64,000 bases of DNA from Porphyra umbilicalis. Lineage: Eukaryota; Rhodophyta; Bangiophyceae; Bangiales; Bangiaceae. The position numbers and the translations under genes were made by a program. The stretch covers positions 186,001 through 250,000 of the forward strand of contig KV918822.1 in assembly GCA_002049455.2 (NCBI GenBank), read 5' to 3'. The notes beneath the pieces were generated by a model. The model searched no databases, was not told the origin of the DNA, and saw only the letters and a program-made list of their open reading frames with translations. Positions 21,899 through 33,757 of the stretch are shown piece by piece. Within the stretch, counting starts at the first letter, position 1. Each line of letters opens with the position of its first letter.

Positions 21899-22372
21899 GG
21901 GGGCTTGGTCTTTAAGGACCTCCGCGGAAAGACGTTGCGAGACCACCCCCACAGACCGTATGGCCCGATGAGGGGGACGGCCCGCATCACCCACAAGACG
22001 TTTACCCGCAATGCGCACTTGGTGCCGCTCGAGCCGCGGCGCGCGGGTCAGGCGCCGCCCACGGTTTGGCTCGTCCCGTCCGTCGGTTGCGCGTGTCGCT
22101 ACATCAACGACTATGGGGCGGTAAGTGGCGCCGAGAAGGTAAACTTTCAGGCGGACAGCTCGACGCTCGCCCGCAAGCCCAATGTGCGCCTGTGCTTGCG
22201 GTCCGTCAAGCGCCCTTCCGACATGGTGCACCCCGACCTGTTGACGGTGGTGGCGACGTCGGACGTGGCCTTTGGGGAGGAGCTGTTTCTTGACTACGGG
22301 TCTGATTTTGCTTGGGATCTGGTCAACGACATGTTCGCGGCGTCCTCTGGCACGACGCCCCAATCGGCGTGA
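21899..22372 (+). CDS. SET domain (protein lysine methyltransferase)
   Basis: Same frame as the methyltransferase, directly after TGA 21896-21898. GCACRYINDYG corresponds to the R-F-[IV]-N-H-x-C knot strand, and AFGEELFLDYGSDF to the G-E-E-L-x-x-D-Y motif that closes the active site. The N-H-x-C histidine is replaced (NDYG), as in several non-canonical SET proteins. About 157 residues, so only the core with no post-SET cysteines. A substrate cannot be inferred. Confidence 0.8.
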   Translation, partial: GGLVFKDLRGKTLRDHPHRPYGPMRGTARITHKTFTRNAHLVPLEPRRAGQAPPTVWLVPSVGCACRYINDYGAVSGAEKVNFQADSSTLARKPNVRLCLRSVKRPSDMVHPDLLTVVATSDVAFGEELFLDYGSDFAWDLVNDMFAASSGTTPQSA

Positions 22373-22847
22373 CGCGGGCGTGCGAGCCTTGGTGTGTTGG
22401 CTGGGTGTGTGTTTGCGTCTGTCGGTGTGTTTGTAGATTGCAATATTTTGGACGGTCGCGTGGGCCGCTGCCTTGCGTCGATTTTCAGACAACAGAGTCT
22501 TGTGCGAACTTTGGAGGGACACAAACGCCACGGTGAACGCAAACGGACATACAGCCAATCTCCGACCTTGTCACACGCGCTATTCGCCCAGGTGGGCCTT
22601 GAACGAGTTCACCGACGATCGTCCCCAGAGAGGCGATCAAGGCACATTCAGACGTCGCGCAAGGCACTGAGCACCATTTCAGGGACCGACCTGCATTGAT
22701 CGCATCAGGTGGGCTGCGTCTGGTCACGATTGTTGATGCAGAAGCGCTCAAAGCTGGCTGTGGCTCTAGTACTGGCAGGTGCAATTCGTGCCGTAGGGGT
22801 GGACCGTCTTTGAGGATTGACTGTACAGCGAACCTCCGCTGATGTGG
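22373..22847. other. Intergenic 3' of the SET segment
   Basis: No gene is supported. A GT-rich tract (TGTGTGTTTGCGTCTG area) at 22395-22435 follows the stop. Confidence 0.35.
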
Positions 22848-23254
22848 TGCCCAGAGACACATGAAAGGTACAGTAAATATCCGGTTATATCCACTCCAGT
22901 TATAAAGCACCCTGCTATATAACTGGGAGAGCAATTGTGCCCAGAATCGGCCTCCCTGGCACTGTGGAGTGCGGAAAATATTATTTCCGGTCGCGGCACG
23001 CACTTTGTGGCCGACCTGTTCCTGCATGCCTGTCATGTGCGTCAGGCTGCGACATATGCGGATATTGACTGTATGCGGAAAAAGGTAGGCTGCAGTCAGC
23101 CTGGCACGACCGGAAATAATGTTTCCGCGCACCACTGTACCAGAAACGCCGATTATGGGAGCATTTGCTCTCCCAGTGATATGACAGGGTACCATTCAAC
23201 TGGAGCGTGTACAACCGGATATGGGCTGTACGTTCCGCAATGTCTCTGTGCGGT
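22848..23254. repeat. Foldback element with about 150-bp imperfect inverted repeats
   Basis: The left arm (about 22848-22995) contains ATATCCGGTTATAT, ACTGGGAGAGCAA, AATCGG and ATTATTTCCGGTCG. The reverse complement of 23105-23254 contains the same blocks in the same order (ATATCCGGTT, CACTGGGAGAGCAAATG, ATTATTTCCGGTCG). The spacer is about 110 bp and there is no coding frame. This is a typical non-autonomous foldback/MITE structure; superfamily unknown. Confidence 0.75.
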
Positions 23255-23452
23255 CACGGGTGTGTGACGCACCCTCCCACACCGCTCAACACGTACGCTA
23301 TTTAGGTGACACACGCTGCCCACGGTTTCGCTTCAGGCGGACGGCGGCTTTGTTCATGAGCTAGTGCATTCGACGACACCTCCCTACCGATCCCCCCCCA
23401 GCACCATTTACAAGCGGGAGGGTTTGCGGCCGGCTGCCACCGTCTCGCCGGC

Positions 23453-24310
23453 ATGCCTTTTTGTCGCGTCAACCGCTTCACCAACCCCAACCCCCTCGTG
23501 CTTGGTTCTCGTGTGCACCGCTCCGACACTGGGCAGACGTACAAGCTGCTGGCGTTTGACTTCGGCCCCGACCAGTTCTTTGTCCGTCGCCGGTGGGACG
23601 GGCGGGCACGCATCGCGTCGGAGTTTGGGCGTCTCTTCGCCGACGTCGACCCCGCGGCGCGACGGGCTGCCGGTGGCCACCCTTTGAGGGCGGGGCAATT
23701 TGACGGCCCGCCGCTGTCGGTGGACCCCGCGCTCGCCTACCCCCGCTTTGTGCTCGGACACTTTGAGGTCGCCCCCGACGGTGTCATGGTCTTCCTCAAG
23801 CGCCCCCAAGGGCTCGACTTTGAAGACGCGGCTCGTCGGGACCGCGCGGTGTCGTGCTTTCTCTCCGAGCTGCGACTGTTTGATGTGCTGTGTGCGCACC
23901 TTCACCCCAACATTGTGTCGTCGCACGGGGTGATGGTGAGGGGAGGCCGGATGGTCGGGGTGGCTCTGGAACCCCTCCACCGCGACCTCTTTTCCTTGCC
24001 GCGCCGCACCTTCGACGTTGACCGCGTCGTGGCGCAGGTGTCGGCGGCCCTGCGACACCTTCACGCGCTGTCGCCCCCATACCGTCACAATGATGTGTCA
24101 CCAGCAAATATCATGTTCAAGTCTGAAGACGATCCCACCGCGGTGCTCATTGACTTTGACGCGTGCGCGCCGGTCGGCGTCCCGCTGATCAAGAGCAACC
24201 GGTGCGGGTGGGGCAACGGGGCCGAGAGGAGCGACCCGCGCAATGACTGGGAGGCACTTGAAAAGGTGGCCCACTGGCTGCGCACCGGGGCGTCCCCTGT
24301 GGCGCGCTGA
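23453..24310 (+). CDS. Short protein kinase-like protein
   Basis: 285 residues from ATG 23453, TGA end. Kinase landmarks in order: VAIK-type lysine in VMVFLKRP (about residue 115), an alpha-C-like glutamate in FLSELRLFD, the catalytic loop as HNDVSPANIMF (about 208, with the HRD aspartate and the asparagine present), and DFG as DFDAC (about 233). A segment like subdomain IX follows (SDPRNDWEALEKVAHWL) and then the protein ends, so most of the C-lobe is absent. The N-terminal 100 residues are unrecognised. It is probably a divergent small kinase; activity is possible because the key residues are present, but substrate binding would be reduced. It is read on its own, next to the copia array. 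Confidence 0.72.
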   Translation: MPFCRVNRFTNPNPLVLGSRVHRSDTGQTYKLLAFDFGPDQFFVRRRWDGRARIASEFGRLFADVDPAARRAAGGHPLRAGQFDGPPLSVDPALAYPRFVLGHFEVAPDGVMVFLKRPQGLDFEDAARRDRAVSCFLSELRLFDVLCAHLHPNIVSSHGVMVRGGRMVGVALEPLHRDLFSLPRRTFDVDRVVAQVSAALRHLHALSPPYRHNDVSPANIMFKSEDDPTAVLIDFDACAPVGVPLIKSNRCGWGNGAERSDPRNDWEALEKVAHWLRTGASPVAR

Positions 24311-24455
24311 GGGCCATAGACGGAGTGTCTGCCAAAGAGCGCATGTGTGTGTGTGCGTGATGTGGTTACAAACAAGAAAATAGAAGCGAGATTCCACACG
24401 ACACCGGCCCCCCCCCACGCCCCCAGTGCGCCGCGACACGCGACGCCAACGACAC

Positions 24456-24674
24456 GCGTCGCCCAACGACACGCCCACGCGTCGCGCGCACGTCAGACAA
24501 ATTGCCCGCTCACAGTGTTGCAACTCACGGGTCGGGCTCCTTCGGAAGGGACGACGGGGTGCCACCCTCGATCGTCTCCGACTCGGCCGGCGGCGGCTGC
24601 AGATGCTGCTCCTGCTCCGACGTCTGTGGTGCCCCTTGCTCCTGCGGCTCGGGCGGCTCCTCCTCCTCCTCCTC
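24456..24674 (-). repeat. Duplicated host segment, left copy
   Basis: Matches 39152-39371 with only a few differences. On the minus strand it encodes the acidic, Pro/Gln-rich C-terminus of the gene at 39.2-40.1 kb (EEEEEPPEPQEQGAPQTSEQ...), ending KEPDP-stop. The left edge lies at microhomology CGCGTCGCC shared with the other junction. Confidence 0.85.
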
Positions 24675-25093
24675 TGTTGAATCGCAGTGGGGATAGGGGT
24701 TGGGGGCCCACGGTGAAGTGATTGAGTGGCTTGAGCTTGTGTGTGTGTGTGCGAACGTGCTTTGTTGGTTGTCCTAAGGATCGCCCGCCTCTCCCAACCG
24801 AGAGCACCTCTCAAATAGTCCCCACCGGCCCAAGTGCTCCCCCCTCTCGCGCCCACACCGACGCCCACGCCCTCGCACCAAATCGAATCACTCACCAAAT
24901 CAAAAGGCCACTAGAGAAAAGCGAAGATCAAATCCAAAACATGCCAAAAGTAACGCCCCAAGATGACCCAACACAAATGTGTGCAACTTGACCACGTCTT
25001 GCAAATGTACCATGTGGGGTACCATAAGGGTCACCGACCATCATCCATCCGCGAACCGCTAGTGGAGTCGGCGACGAGCATCACAGTCCAACA
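24675..25093 (-). repeat. Family B LTR (array left end)
   Basis: 419 bp, TGTTGAATCG...GTCCAACA. It has GGGGGCCCACGG where the other array LTRs read GGGGGACCACGG, a variant also found in the solo LTR at 39372. Confidence 0.92.
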
Positions 25094-25128
25094 CTCCTCG
25101 TTGCTTGTTGCCGCGGCGGTTCTTGTTT

Positions 25129-28100
25129 TCAGCGAAGCCCCATGGCCTCGACATGCTTGTCGTGCTTGGTCTTGCCGAGCTCCTTCGTTATCGGGTCCGC
25201 CACCATGTCGTCCGTTGCGCAATGCTCCAGCGTCACCTTGTCCGTCGTGATGGCCTCGCGCACAAAGTGGTAGCGAATGTCGATGTGCTTAGTGCGCTTG
25301 TGGTCGACGGGGTTCTTGGAGAAGTCAATGCACCCGCTGTTGTCGACCTTGATGTTGATCGGCCCGCCCGAGATCGCTGTTTGCAGCCTTTGAGATGCCA
25401 CGCTCTGCACGAGCTTGTTGAGCCAAACAGCTTCCTTGCTGGCCTCACATAGAGCCATGTACTCGGCTTCCATCGTCGACAGCGCCACCGTCTTCTGCAA
25501 CTTAGAACCCCAGCTGACGGCTGCTCCGCCAAAGATGAAGGTGTGGCCCGTCGTAGAACATCGCGTCTCGTGGTCACCCGCCCAGTCGGCATCACTAAAG
25601 CCTTGTAGAACACAGGAAGAGTTCTTGGCGAAGACCAGCCCCTTGTCCATCGAACCCTTGACGTACCGTAGAACGCGCTTGATCGCCGCCTCATGCTCCT
25701 TGCCGTAGCACGAAACAAACCGACTCAGCTTTCCAATAGCGAAGGCGAGGTCAGGACGTGTGCCGACCATTAGGTACATCAGACTGCCGACGGCTTCGCG
25801 GTAGGGCAGCGCGTCGTCGCTCTCGTCGGCCTTGACCAGCTGCAGGCCCACCGCCAGCGGCGTTCCGATCGGGTTGCACTCCGCCATCCCGAACTTCTCC
25901 AGCACTTGCGCCGCGTACTTGCCCTGAGTCAGCTTGAGGGTGCCCAACGCCTTGTCACGCCTAATCTCTAGCCCGAGGATGACCTTCGCCTCGCCCAGGT
26001 CCTTCATTCCAAAATGCTTGTGCAGAGCGTCCTTAATCTTGTAGATCGCCGCCAGGCTTGATGCCACCAACAGGAGATCGTCTACGTACACCAGGACGTT
26101 GATGATTTCGCCGTCATCCATGGGGAGGTAAAGGCATGCATCCGGGTCAATGTTGGCAAACCCCTGCGACTTGAGGAAGTCGTCGAGCTTGGCGTACCAC
26201 ATCTTGGGAGCTTGCTTCAGGCCATACAGCGCTTGGAGGAGACGACACACTTTGTCAGGATACGTCGGATCGACATAGCCGTCTGGCTGCTCCATGTAGA
26301 CCTCCTCGTGAAAATCGCCGTTGACGAATGCCGTCTTGACGTCCATCTGATGTAGCTCCCACCCGTTCGCCGCCGTCATCGCCAGGATGCATCGAATGGT
26401 GGTGAACTTGGCCACCGGCGCGAACGTCTCGTTGAAGTCGAGCCCCTTGATCTGCCGATTCCCCATGAAGCATAGGCGCGCCTTGTGACGCGTCGTGTTG
26501 TTCCCGTTCTTGTCAACCTCGTTCTTGACCTTGTAAACCCACTTGCCCTTCAGCACGCGTCGACTGGCCGGGCGATCCGTCAAGCGCCAAGTCCTAATCT
26601 TGCGGATGGCCTCCATCTCCTCGTCCATGGCAATCTGCCACTTAGCCGATTCCTGCCCTTGAACGGCTTGCACGTACGTCGTGGGCGCCTCGTGAGCAAC
26701 CAGGCTCACCGGGCGCCAGTACTCGACAGGGGGTCGCCGCGCTCTGCCGCTCCGACGCAGCGTGTCTTGAGAGCCGCCACAACCTTGATTGTCGTCCGCG
26801 GACTTCTCAGATCCATCGTCTTGCTTGTCATCCTTGTCGTCATTGTCAGCATCCACATCTTCGCCGTCGCTTACAGAGCGCAAACCCGTCTCCACTCCGA
26901 CGTTTTCGTCTCCGGGAAGCTCCTCTGCAACTTCTGCCACCTCGCTTACGTTCGTCTCGGCGAACACGAGGCTTCGTGCCTTGACGACCTTGCCGTCGTC
27001 GAGGATGACCTTGTACGCCTTGCTGCCGTCGGGATAGCCTCAGAAGACGCCCTTCGCCGCCTTGTCGCCAAACTTGCCGTCGATGTGACTCTTGTGCAGC
27101 ACCACCCAGCATGTCGACCCAAACACCCGCATGTGGCTTACGTCGGGCTTATTTCCGGTTCACAGCTCAAAAGGCGTGCTGCCGACGGGAAGCGCCCGGC
27201 TGGTGACGCGGTTCTTGATGTAGACCGCCGTCTTGATGGCATGCGCCCAAAGATCCTGACCGACGTCCTTGTGTCGCATCATGGTGCGAGCCATCTCCAC
27301 GAGAACTCGGGGCAGCCGCTCAGCAACCCCGTTCTGCTGCCGCGTGTCGGGCACCGTGGTCTGATGCGTCGTGCCGTTCTCATCGTGAAGAGCCTTGAAT
27401 GCATTCGACACATACTCGCCTCCATTATCGGAGCGTAGAATCTTGATCTTGGTTCCCGTCTGCAGCTGGGCCTTCGTCAGCCACTTCTTGTACTCCGATA
27501 GCAGATCGCTCTTCTTCTGCAGGAAGACCACGTCTGATCAGCGGGAGAAGTCGTCAGTGAAGGTGCCAAAGTAGAGCGCACCGTCACGCGACGGCTCCGA
27601 CATTGGCTCGCTTAGGTCCGAGTGCACGAGCTGCAGGCGCTTGCTGACTCGACCTCCTCCTGCACTAGGCATAGGCGTCATAGCTGCCTTCCCATACACG
27701 CACGGCTCGTAGACGTCCTTGACCGCCATGGAAGTGCACTTGAGTCCGTCTACGTCCTTGTTCTTGATCATCCGCTTAACGCCAGCCACGTTGACGTGCC
27801 ATAGGCGCTCCTGCCAAAGCGGAAGGGAGGCCACCGCAGCATCATCCGACATAGGGGCCATGTCCAGGTGGTAGAGCCCACTCTTCCGCGTGCCGCACGC
27901 AGCGACCTTGTCGCTAATCTTGATGATGGTCTTACCGCCCTTGAATGACACTTCCGCACCACGTTCCTCCATCATGCCGACCGACATGAGGTTGAAGCCC
28001 ATGGTAGGAACATGGAGTACCCTCTCCAACTTGATCTTGCGCGTCTTGCCGTGAACGACGACATTGAGCACAATGGTTCCGACGCCCGCCGTGGCTACGG

Positions 28101-29055
28101 ACCCCTTGTCACCCATGGTGACGCTGCGTCCCGTGGTCGTCTGGTAGTCTTCGAAGCACCCGCGCATCCAGCACATGTGTGCAGACGCCGCAGAATCGAC
28201 AAGCCACGACTTGGAGATGTCATCGGTGTCAGCCGCATTGCCCACCAGACAGATGGCGTCGTCGCTGTCGCTACCATCGTCAGCCGCAATTGCGGCCACC
28301 TTGTCTTGTCTCTGCTTCTTGGCCTTGAGCTCTGGGCAATCATGAGCGATGTGCCCAAACTTGTGGCAGTAGTAGCACTCGATCTTGGAGGGGTCACCAC
28401 GGCGGCCTTGACCTCGATAGTTGGCGCCGACGAGGGCCATGTCACTAATGCGCTTGATCGCCGGTGACTTGTCCGCCTGCCGCCGCTCCTCCTGAAGGAA
28501 GCGGCTCTTGACAAAGTCGAGGCTTAGCTCGTCCTCGTCCTTGGCGTCGAGAGCCACCAGCAGGTTCTCGTACTTGGACGTCAGCCCGTTCAGGACGCTC
28601 ATGGCAACGTCCATCTCCGTCACCTCGCCGCCCATGGCCTTGAGGTGCTCGCCGAGGTTGCGCACGCGGTTGATGTATCCCAGCATGCCCTCGCTGACGG
28701 TCATTTCGACGGTGCCGAACTCGCGTCGCGCCTTCGTCTTGTTCATCAAACTCTTGCGCTGGAAGACACCTTGCAGCGTCGACCACATTTCCGCCGTCGT
28801 CTTGCAGCCCGCCACGTGCTCGAGCTGCTCAGATCCAAGGGTGAGCCCGATGATGGCGCTCGCCTTCGTGTCTCGACGCTTCCACACCGCCAACTCGCGG
28901 GCATCCGCGTCCGTCGGCTTGCCGTCTTCGTCAAGCATATCGTCCAGGTCGCGCAGCGCGAGGACCATCTTAATGCGCTGACGCCACTCGTGGAAGTTCG
29001 TCTCCGTCAACTTGTCGATCTTGATGCCGCCCATGCCGGCAGCGCCTCCGTCCAT
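25129..29055 (-). pseudogene. B2 Gag-Pol polyprotein, three nonsense codons
   Basis: Same length and frame as the B1 polyprotein, ATG at 29053-29055. Stops at 27538-27540 (TGG to TGA before DVVFLQKK in integrase), 27160-27162 (TGG to TGA after PFEL) and 27040-27042 (TTA to TGA in the VFLGY motif). There are no frameshifts. RT (YVDDLLLV) and RNase H are otherwise intact. Confidence 0.92.
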
Positions 29056-29216
29056 GATGTCTTCTTGTCGTAGCGCCCGACCTTGCCGAGCCGTGCGCCT
29101 TGACCGCCACGTCCTTGAACCACCTTGACCTCGTTCTCTTCGCCTTTGCCGAGACCGCCACGACGCCGGCTGGAACACCTTGCCCTTGACACAGCCCCGG
29201 CTCTGGGCCCATAACC

Positions 29217-29634
29217 TGTTGAATCGCAGTGGGGATAGGGGTTGGGGGACCACGGTGAAGTGATTGAGTGGCTTGAGCGTGTGTGTGTGTGTGCGAACGT
29301 GCTTTGTTGGTTGTCCTAAGGTTCGCCCGCCTCTCCCAACCGAGAGCACCTCTCAAATAGTCCCCACCGGCCCAAGTGCTCCCCCCTCTCGCGCCCACAC
29401 CGACGCCCACGCCCTCGCACCAAATCGAATCACTCACCAAATCAAAAGCCACTAGAGCAAAGCGAAGATCAAATCCAAAACATGCCAAAAGTAACGCCCC
29501 AAGATGACCCAACACAAATGTGTGCAACTTGATCACGTCTTGCAAATGTACCATGTGGGGTACCATAAGGGTCACCGACCATCATCCATCCGCGAACCGC
29601 TAGTGGAGTCGGCGACGAGCATCACAGTCCAACA
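29217..29634 (-). repeat. Family B LTR shared by B2 and B3
   Basis: 418 bp. No target duplication or host DNA separates the neighbouring units. Each internal region starts directly at the primer binding site on one side and the polypurine tract on the other. Confidence 0.92.
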
Positions 29635-29669
29635 CTCCTCGTTGCTTGTTGCCGCGGCGGTTCTTGTTT

Positions 29670-32600
29670 TCAGCGAAGCCCCATGGCCTCGACATGCTTG
29701 TCGTGCTTGGTCTTGCCGAGCTCCTTCGTTATCGGGTCCGCCACCATGTCGTCCGTTGCGCAATGCTCCAGCGTCACCTTGTCCGTCGTGATGGCCTCGC
29801 GCACAAAGTGGTAGCGAATGTCGATGTGCTTAGTGCGCTTGTGGTCGACGGGGTTCTTGGAGAAGTCAATGCACCCGCTGTTGTCGACCTTGATGTTGAT
29901 CGGCCCGCCCGAGATCGCTGTTCGCAGCCTTTGAGATGCCACGCTCTGCACGAGCTTCTTGAGCCAAACAGCTTCCTTGCTGGCCTCACATAGAGCCATG
30001 TACTCGGCTTCCATCGTCGACAGCGCCACCGTCTTCTGCAACTTAGAACCCCAGCTGACGGCTGCTCCGCCAAAGATGAAGGTGTGGCCCGTCGTAGAAC
30101 ATCGCGTCTCGTGGTCACCCGCCCAGTCGGCATCACTAAAGCCTTGTAGAACACAGGAAGAGTTCTTGGCGAAGACCAGCCCCTTGTCCATCGAACCCTT
30201 GACGTACCGTAGAACGCGCTTGATCGCCGCCTCATGCTCCTTGCCGTAGCACGAAACAAACCGACTCAGCTTTCCGATAGCGAAGGCGAGGTCAGGACGT
30301 GTGCCGACCATCAGGTACATCAGACTGCCGACGGCTTCGCGGTAGGGCAGCGCGTCGTCGCTCTCGTCGGCCTTGACCAGCTGCAGGCCCACCGCCAGCG
30401 GCGTTCCGATCGGGTTGCACTCCGCCATCCCGAACTTCTCCAGCACTTGCGCCGCGTACTTGCCCTGAGTCAGCTTGAGGGTGCCCAACGCCTTGTCACG
30501 CCTAATCTCTAGCCCGAGGATGACCTTCGCCTCGCCCAGGTCCTTCATTCCAAAATGCTTGTGCAGAGCGTCCTTAATCTTGTAGATCGCCGCCAGGCTT
30601 GATGCCACCAACAGGAGATCGTCTACGTACACCAGGACGTTGATGATTTCGCCGTCATCCATGGGGAGGTAAAGGCATGCATCCGGGTCAATGTTGGCAA
30701 ACCCCTGCGACTTGAGGAAGTCGTCGAGCTTGGCGTACCACATCTTGGGAGCTTGCTTCAGGCCATACAGCGCTTGGAGGAGACGACACACTTTGTCAGG
30801 ATACGTCGGATCGACATAGCCGTCTGGCTGCTCCATGTAGACCTCCTCGTGAAAATCGCCGTTGACGAATGCCGTCTTGACGTCCATCTGATGTAGCTCC
30901 CACCCGTTCGCCGCCGTCATCGCCAGGATGCATCGAATGGTGGTGAACTTGGCCACCGGCGCGAACGTCTCGTTGAAGTCGAGCCCCTTGATCTGCCGAT
31001 TCCCCATGAAGCATAGGCGCGCCTTGTGACGCGTCGTGTTGTTCCCGTTCTTGTCAACCTCGTTCTTGACCTTGTAAACCCACTTGCCCTTCAGCACGCG
31101 TCGACTGGCCGGGCGATCCGTCAAGCGCCAAGTCTTAATCTTGCGGATGGCCTCCATCTCCTCGTCCATGGCAATCTGCCACTTAGCCGATTCCTGCCCT
31201 TGAACGGCTTGCACGTACGTCGTGGGCGCCTCGTGAGCAACCAGGCTCACCGGGCGCCAGTACTCGACAGGGGGTCGCCGCGCTCTGCCGCTCCGACGCA
31301 GCGTGTCTTGAGAGCCGCCACAACCTTGATTGTCGTCCGCGGACTTCTCAGATCCATCGTCTTGCTTGTCATCCTTGTCGTCATTGTCAGCATCCACATC
31401 TTCGCCGTCGCTTGCAGAGCGCAAACCCGTCTCCACTCCGACGTTTTCGTCTCCGGGAAGCTCCTCTGCAACTTCTGCCACCTCGCTTACGTTCGTCTCG
31501 GCGAACACGAGGCTTCGTGCCTTGACGACCTTGCCGTCGTCGAGGATGACCTTGTACGCCTTGCTGCCGTCGGGATAGCCTCAGAAGACGCCCTTCGCCG
31601 CCTTGTCGCCAAACTTGCCGTCGATGTGACTCTTGTGCAGCACCACCCAGCATGTCGACCCAAACACCCGCATGTGGCTTACGTCGGGCTTATTTCCGGT
31701 TCACAGCTCAAAAGGCGTGCTGCCGATGGGAAGCGCCCGGCTGGTGACGCGGTTCTTGATGTAGACCGCCGTCTTGATGGCATGCGCCCAAAGATCCTGA
31801 CCGACGTCCTTGTGTCGCATCATGGTGCGAGCCATCTCCACGAGAACTCGGGGCAGCCGCTCAGCAACCCCGTTCTGCTGCCGCGTGTCGGGCACCGTGG
31901 TCTGATGCGTCGTGCCGTTCTCATCGTGAAGAGCCTTGAATGCATTCGACACATACTCGCCTCCATTATCGGAGCGTAGAATCTTGATCTTGGTTCCCGT
32001 CTGCAGCTGGGCCTTCGTCAGCCACTTCTTGTACTCCGATAGCAGATCGCTCTTCTTCTGCAGGAAGACCACGTCTGATCAGCGGGAGAAGTCGTCAGTG
32101 AAGGTGCCAAAGTAGAGCGCACCGTCACGCGACGGCTCCGACATTGGCTCGCTTAGGTCCGAGTGCACGAGCTGCAGGCGCTTGCTGACTCGACCTCCTC
32201 CTGCACTAGGCATAGGCGTCATAGCTGCCTTCCCATACACGCACGGCTCGTAGACGTCCTTGACCGCCATGGAAGTGCACTTGAGTCCGTCTACGTCCTT
32301 GTTCTTGATCATCCGCTTAACGCCAGCCACGTTGACGTGCCATAGGCGCTCCTGCCAAAGCGGAAGGGAGGCCACCGCAGCATCATCCGACATAGGGGCC
32401 ATGTCCAGGTGGTAGAGCCCACTCTTCCGCGTGCCGCACGCAGCGACCTTGTCGCTAATCTTGATGATGGTCTTACCGCCCTTGAATGACACTTCCGCAC
32501 CACGTTCCTCCATCATGCCGACCGACATGAGGTTGAAGCCCATGGTAGGAACATGGAGTACCTTCTCCAACTTAATCTTGCGCGTCTTGCCGTGAACGAC

Positions 32601-33596
32601 GACATTGAGCACAATGGTTCCGACGCCCGCCGTGGCTACGGACCCCTTGTCACCCATGGTGACGCTGCGTCCCGTGGTCGTCTGGTAGTCTTCGAAGCAC
32701 CCGCGCATCCAGCACATGTGTGCAGACGCCGCAGAATCGACAAGCCACGACTTGGAGATGTCATCGGTGTCAGCCGCATTGCCCACCAGACAGATGGCGT
32801 CGTCGCTGTCGCTACCATCGTCAGCCGCAATTGCGGCCACCTTGTCTTGTCTCTGCTTCTTGGCCTTGAGCTCTGGGCAATCATGAGCGATGTGCCCAAA
32901 CTTGTGGCAGTAGTAGCACTCGATCTTGGAGGGGTCACCACGGCGGCCTTGACCTCGATAGTTGGCGCCGACGAGGGCCATGTCACTAATGCGCTTGATC
33001 GCCGGTGACTTGTCCGCCTGCCGCCGCTCCTCCTGAAGGAAGCGGCTCTTGACAAAGTCGAGGCTTAGCTCGTCCTCGTCCTTGGCGTCGAGAGCCACCA
33101 GCAGGTTCTCGTACTTGGACGTCAGCCCGTTCAGGACGCTCATGGCAACGTCCATCTCCGTCACCTCGCCGCCCATGGCCTTGAGGTGCTCGCCGAGGTT
33201 GCGCACGCGGTTGATGTATCCCAGCATGCCCTCGCTGACGGTCATTTCGACGGTGCCGAACTCGCGTCGCGCCTTCGTCTTGTTCATCAAACTCTTGCGC
33301 TGGAAGACACCTTGCAGCGTCGACCACATTTCCGCCGTCGTCTTGCAGCCCGCCACGTGCTCGAGCTGCTCAGATCCAAGGGTGAGCCCGATGATGGCGT
33401 TCGCCTTCGTGTCTCGACGCTTCCACACCGCCAACTCGCGGGCATCCGCGTCCGTCGGCTTGCCGTCTTCGTCAAGCATATCGTCCAGGTCGCGCAGCGC
33501 GAGGACCATCTTAATGCGCTGACGCCACTCGTGGAAGTTCGTCTCCGTCAACTTGTCGATCTTGATGCCGCCCATGCCGGCAGCGCCTCCGTCCAT
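29670..33596 (-). pseudogene. B3 Gag-Pol polyprotein, three nonsense codons
   Basis: The stops are the same three as in B2 (at 32079, 31701 and about 31581). Differences from B2 are sparse, for example KANAI versus KASAI in Gag and LKKL versus LNKL in RNase H. Confidence 0.92.
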
Positions 33597-33757
33597 GATG
33601 TCTTCTTGTCGTAGCGCCCGACCTTGCCGAGCCGTGCGCCTTGACCGCCACGTCCTTGAACCACCTTGACCTCGTTCTCTTCGCCTTTGCCGAGACCGCC
33701 ACGACGCCGGCTGGAACACCTTGCCCTTGACACAGCCCCGGCTCTGGGCCCATAACC

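Larger units (their letters stand above)
18170..22372 (+). pseudogene. Methyltransferase-SET polyprotein with five in-frame stops
   Basis: One frame runs about 1,400 codons without any frameshift, broken only by TGA 19271-19273, TAG 19814-19816, TGA 20702-20704, TAG 20933-20935 and TGA 21896-21898, and ends at TGA 22370-22372. Sequence on both sides of each stop reads as normal protein and domains cross the stops: DPSY is before the fourth stop and the GTGTT motif after it. Each stop is one transition from CGA, CAG or TGG. Start: ATG 18170, after TATAAATA. Parts: Pro-rich N-terminus; possible ParB-like domain; Lys/Ala-rich linkers; amino-DNA methyltransferase; SET domain. Expected roles are DNA N4/N6 methylation and protein lysine methylation. 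It could be a decayed element gene, a host gene with point mutations, or several genes in one frame. Confidence 0.75.
24675..29634 (-). mobile_element. Family B copia element B2, first unit of tandem array
   Basis: LTR 24675-25093, internal region, LTR 29217-29634. The second LTR is shared with the next unit. The left flank ends in TCCTC, the same 5 bp that flank the solo LTR at 39372. Confidence 0.92.

Noticed and set aside
18170..22372. Use of a variant genetic code to explain in-frame TAG/TGA
   Set aside because: TGA ends the intact B1 polyprotein and the kinase, and TAG ends the AAA gene, so standard stops are in use.
18095..23320. GTGACACACGCTGC shared upstream of the methyltransferase-SET gene and the kinase
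   Set aside because: A 14-base match is expected several times by chance in 64 kb, and spacing to the TATA-like motifs differs.
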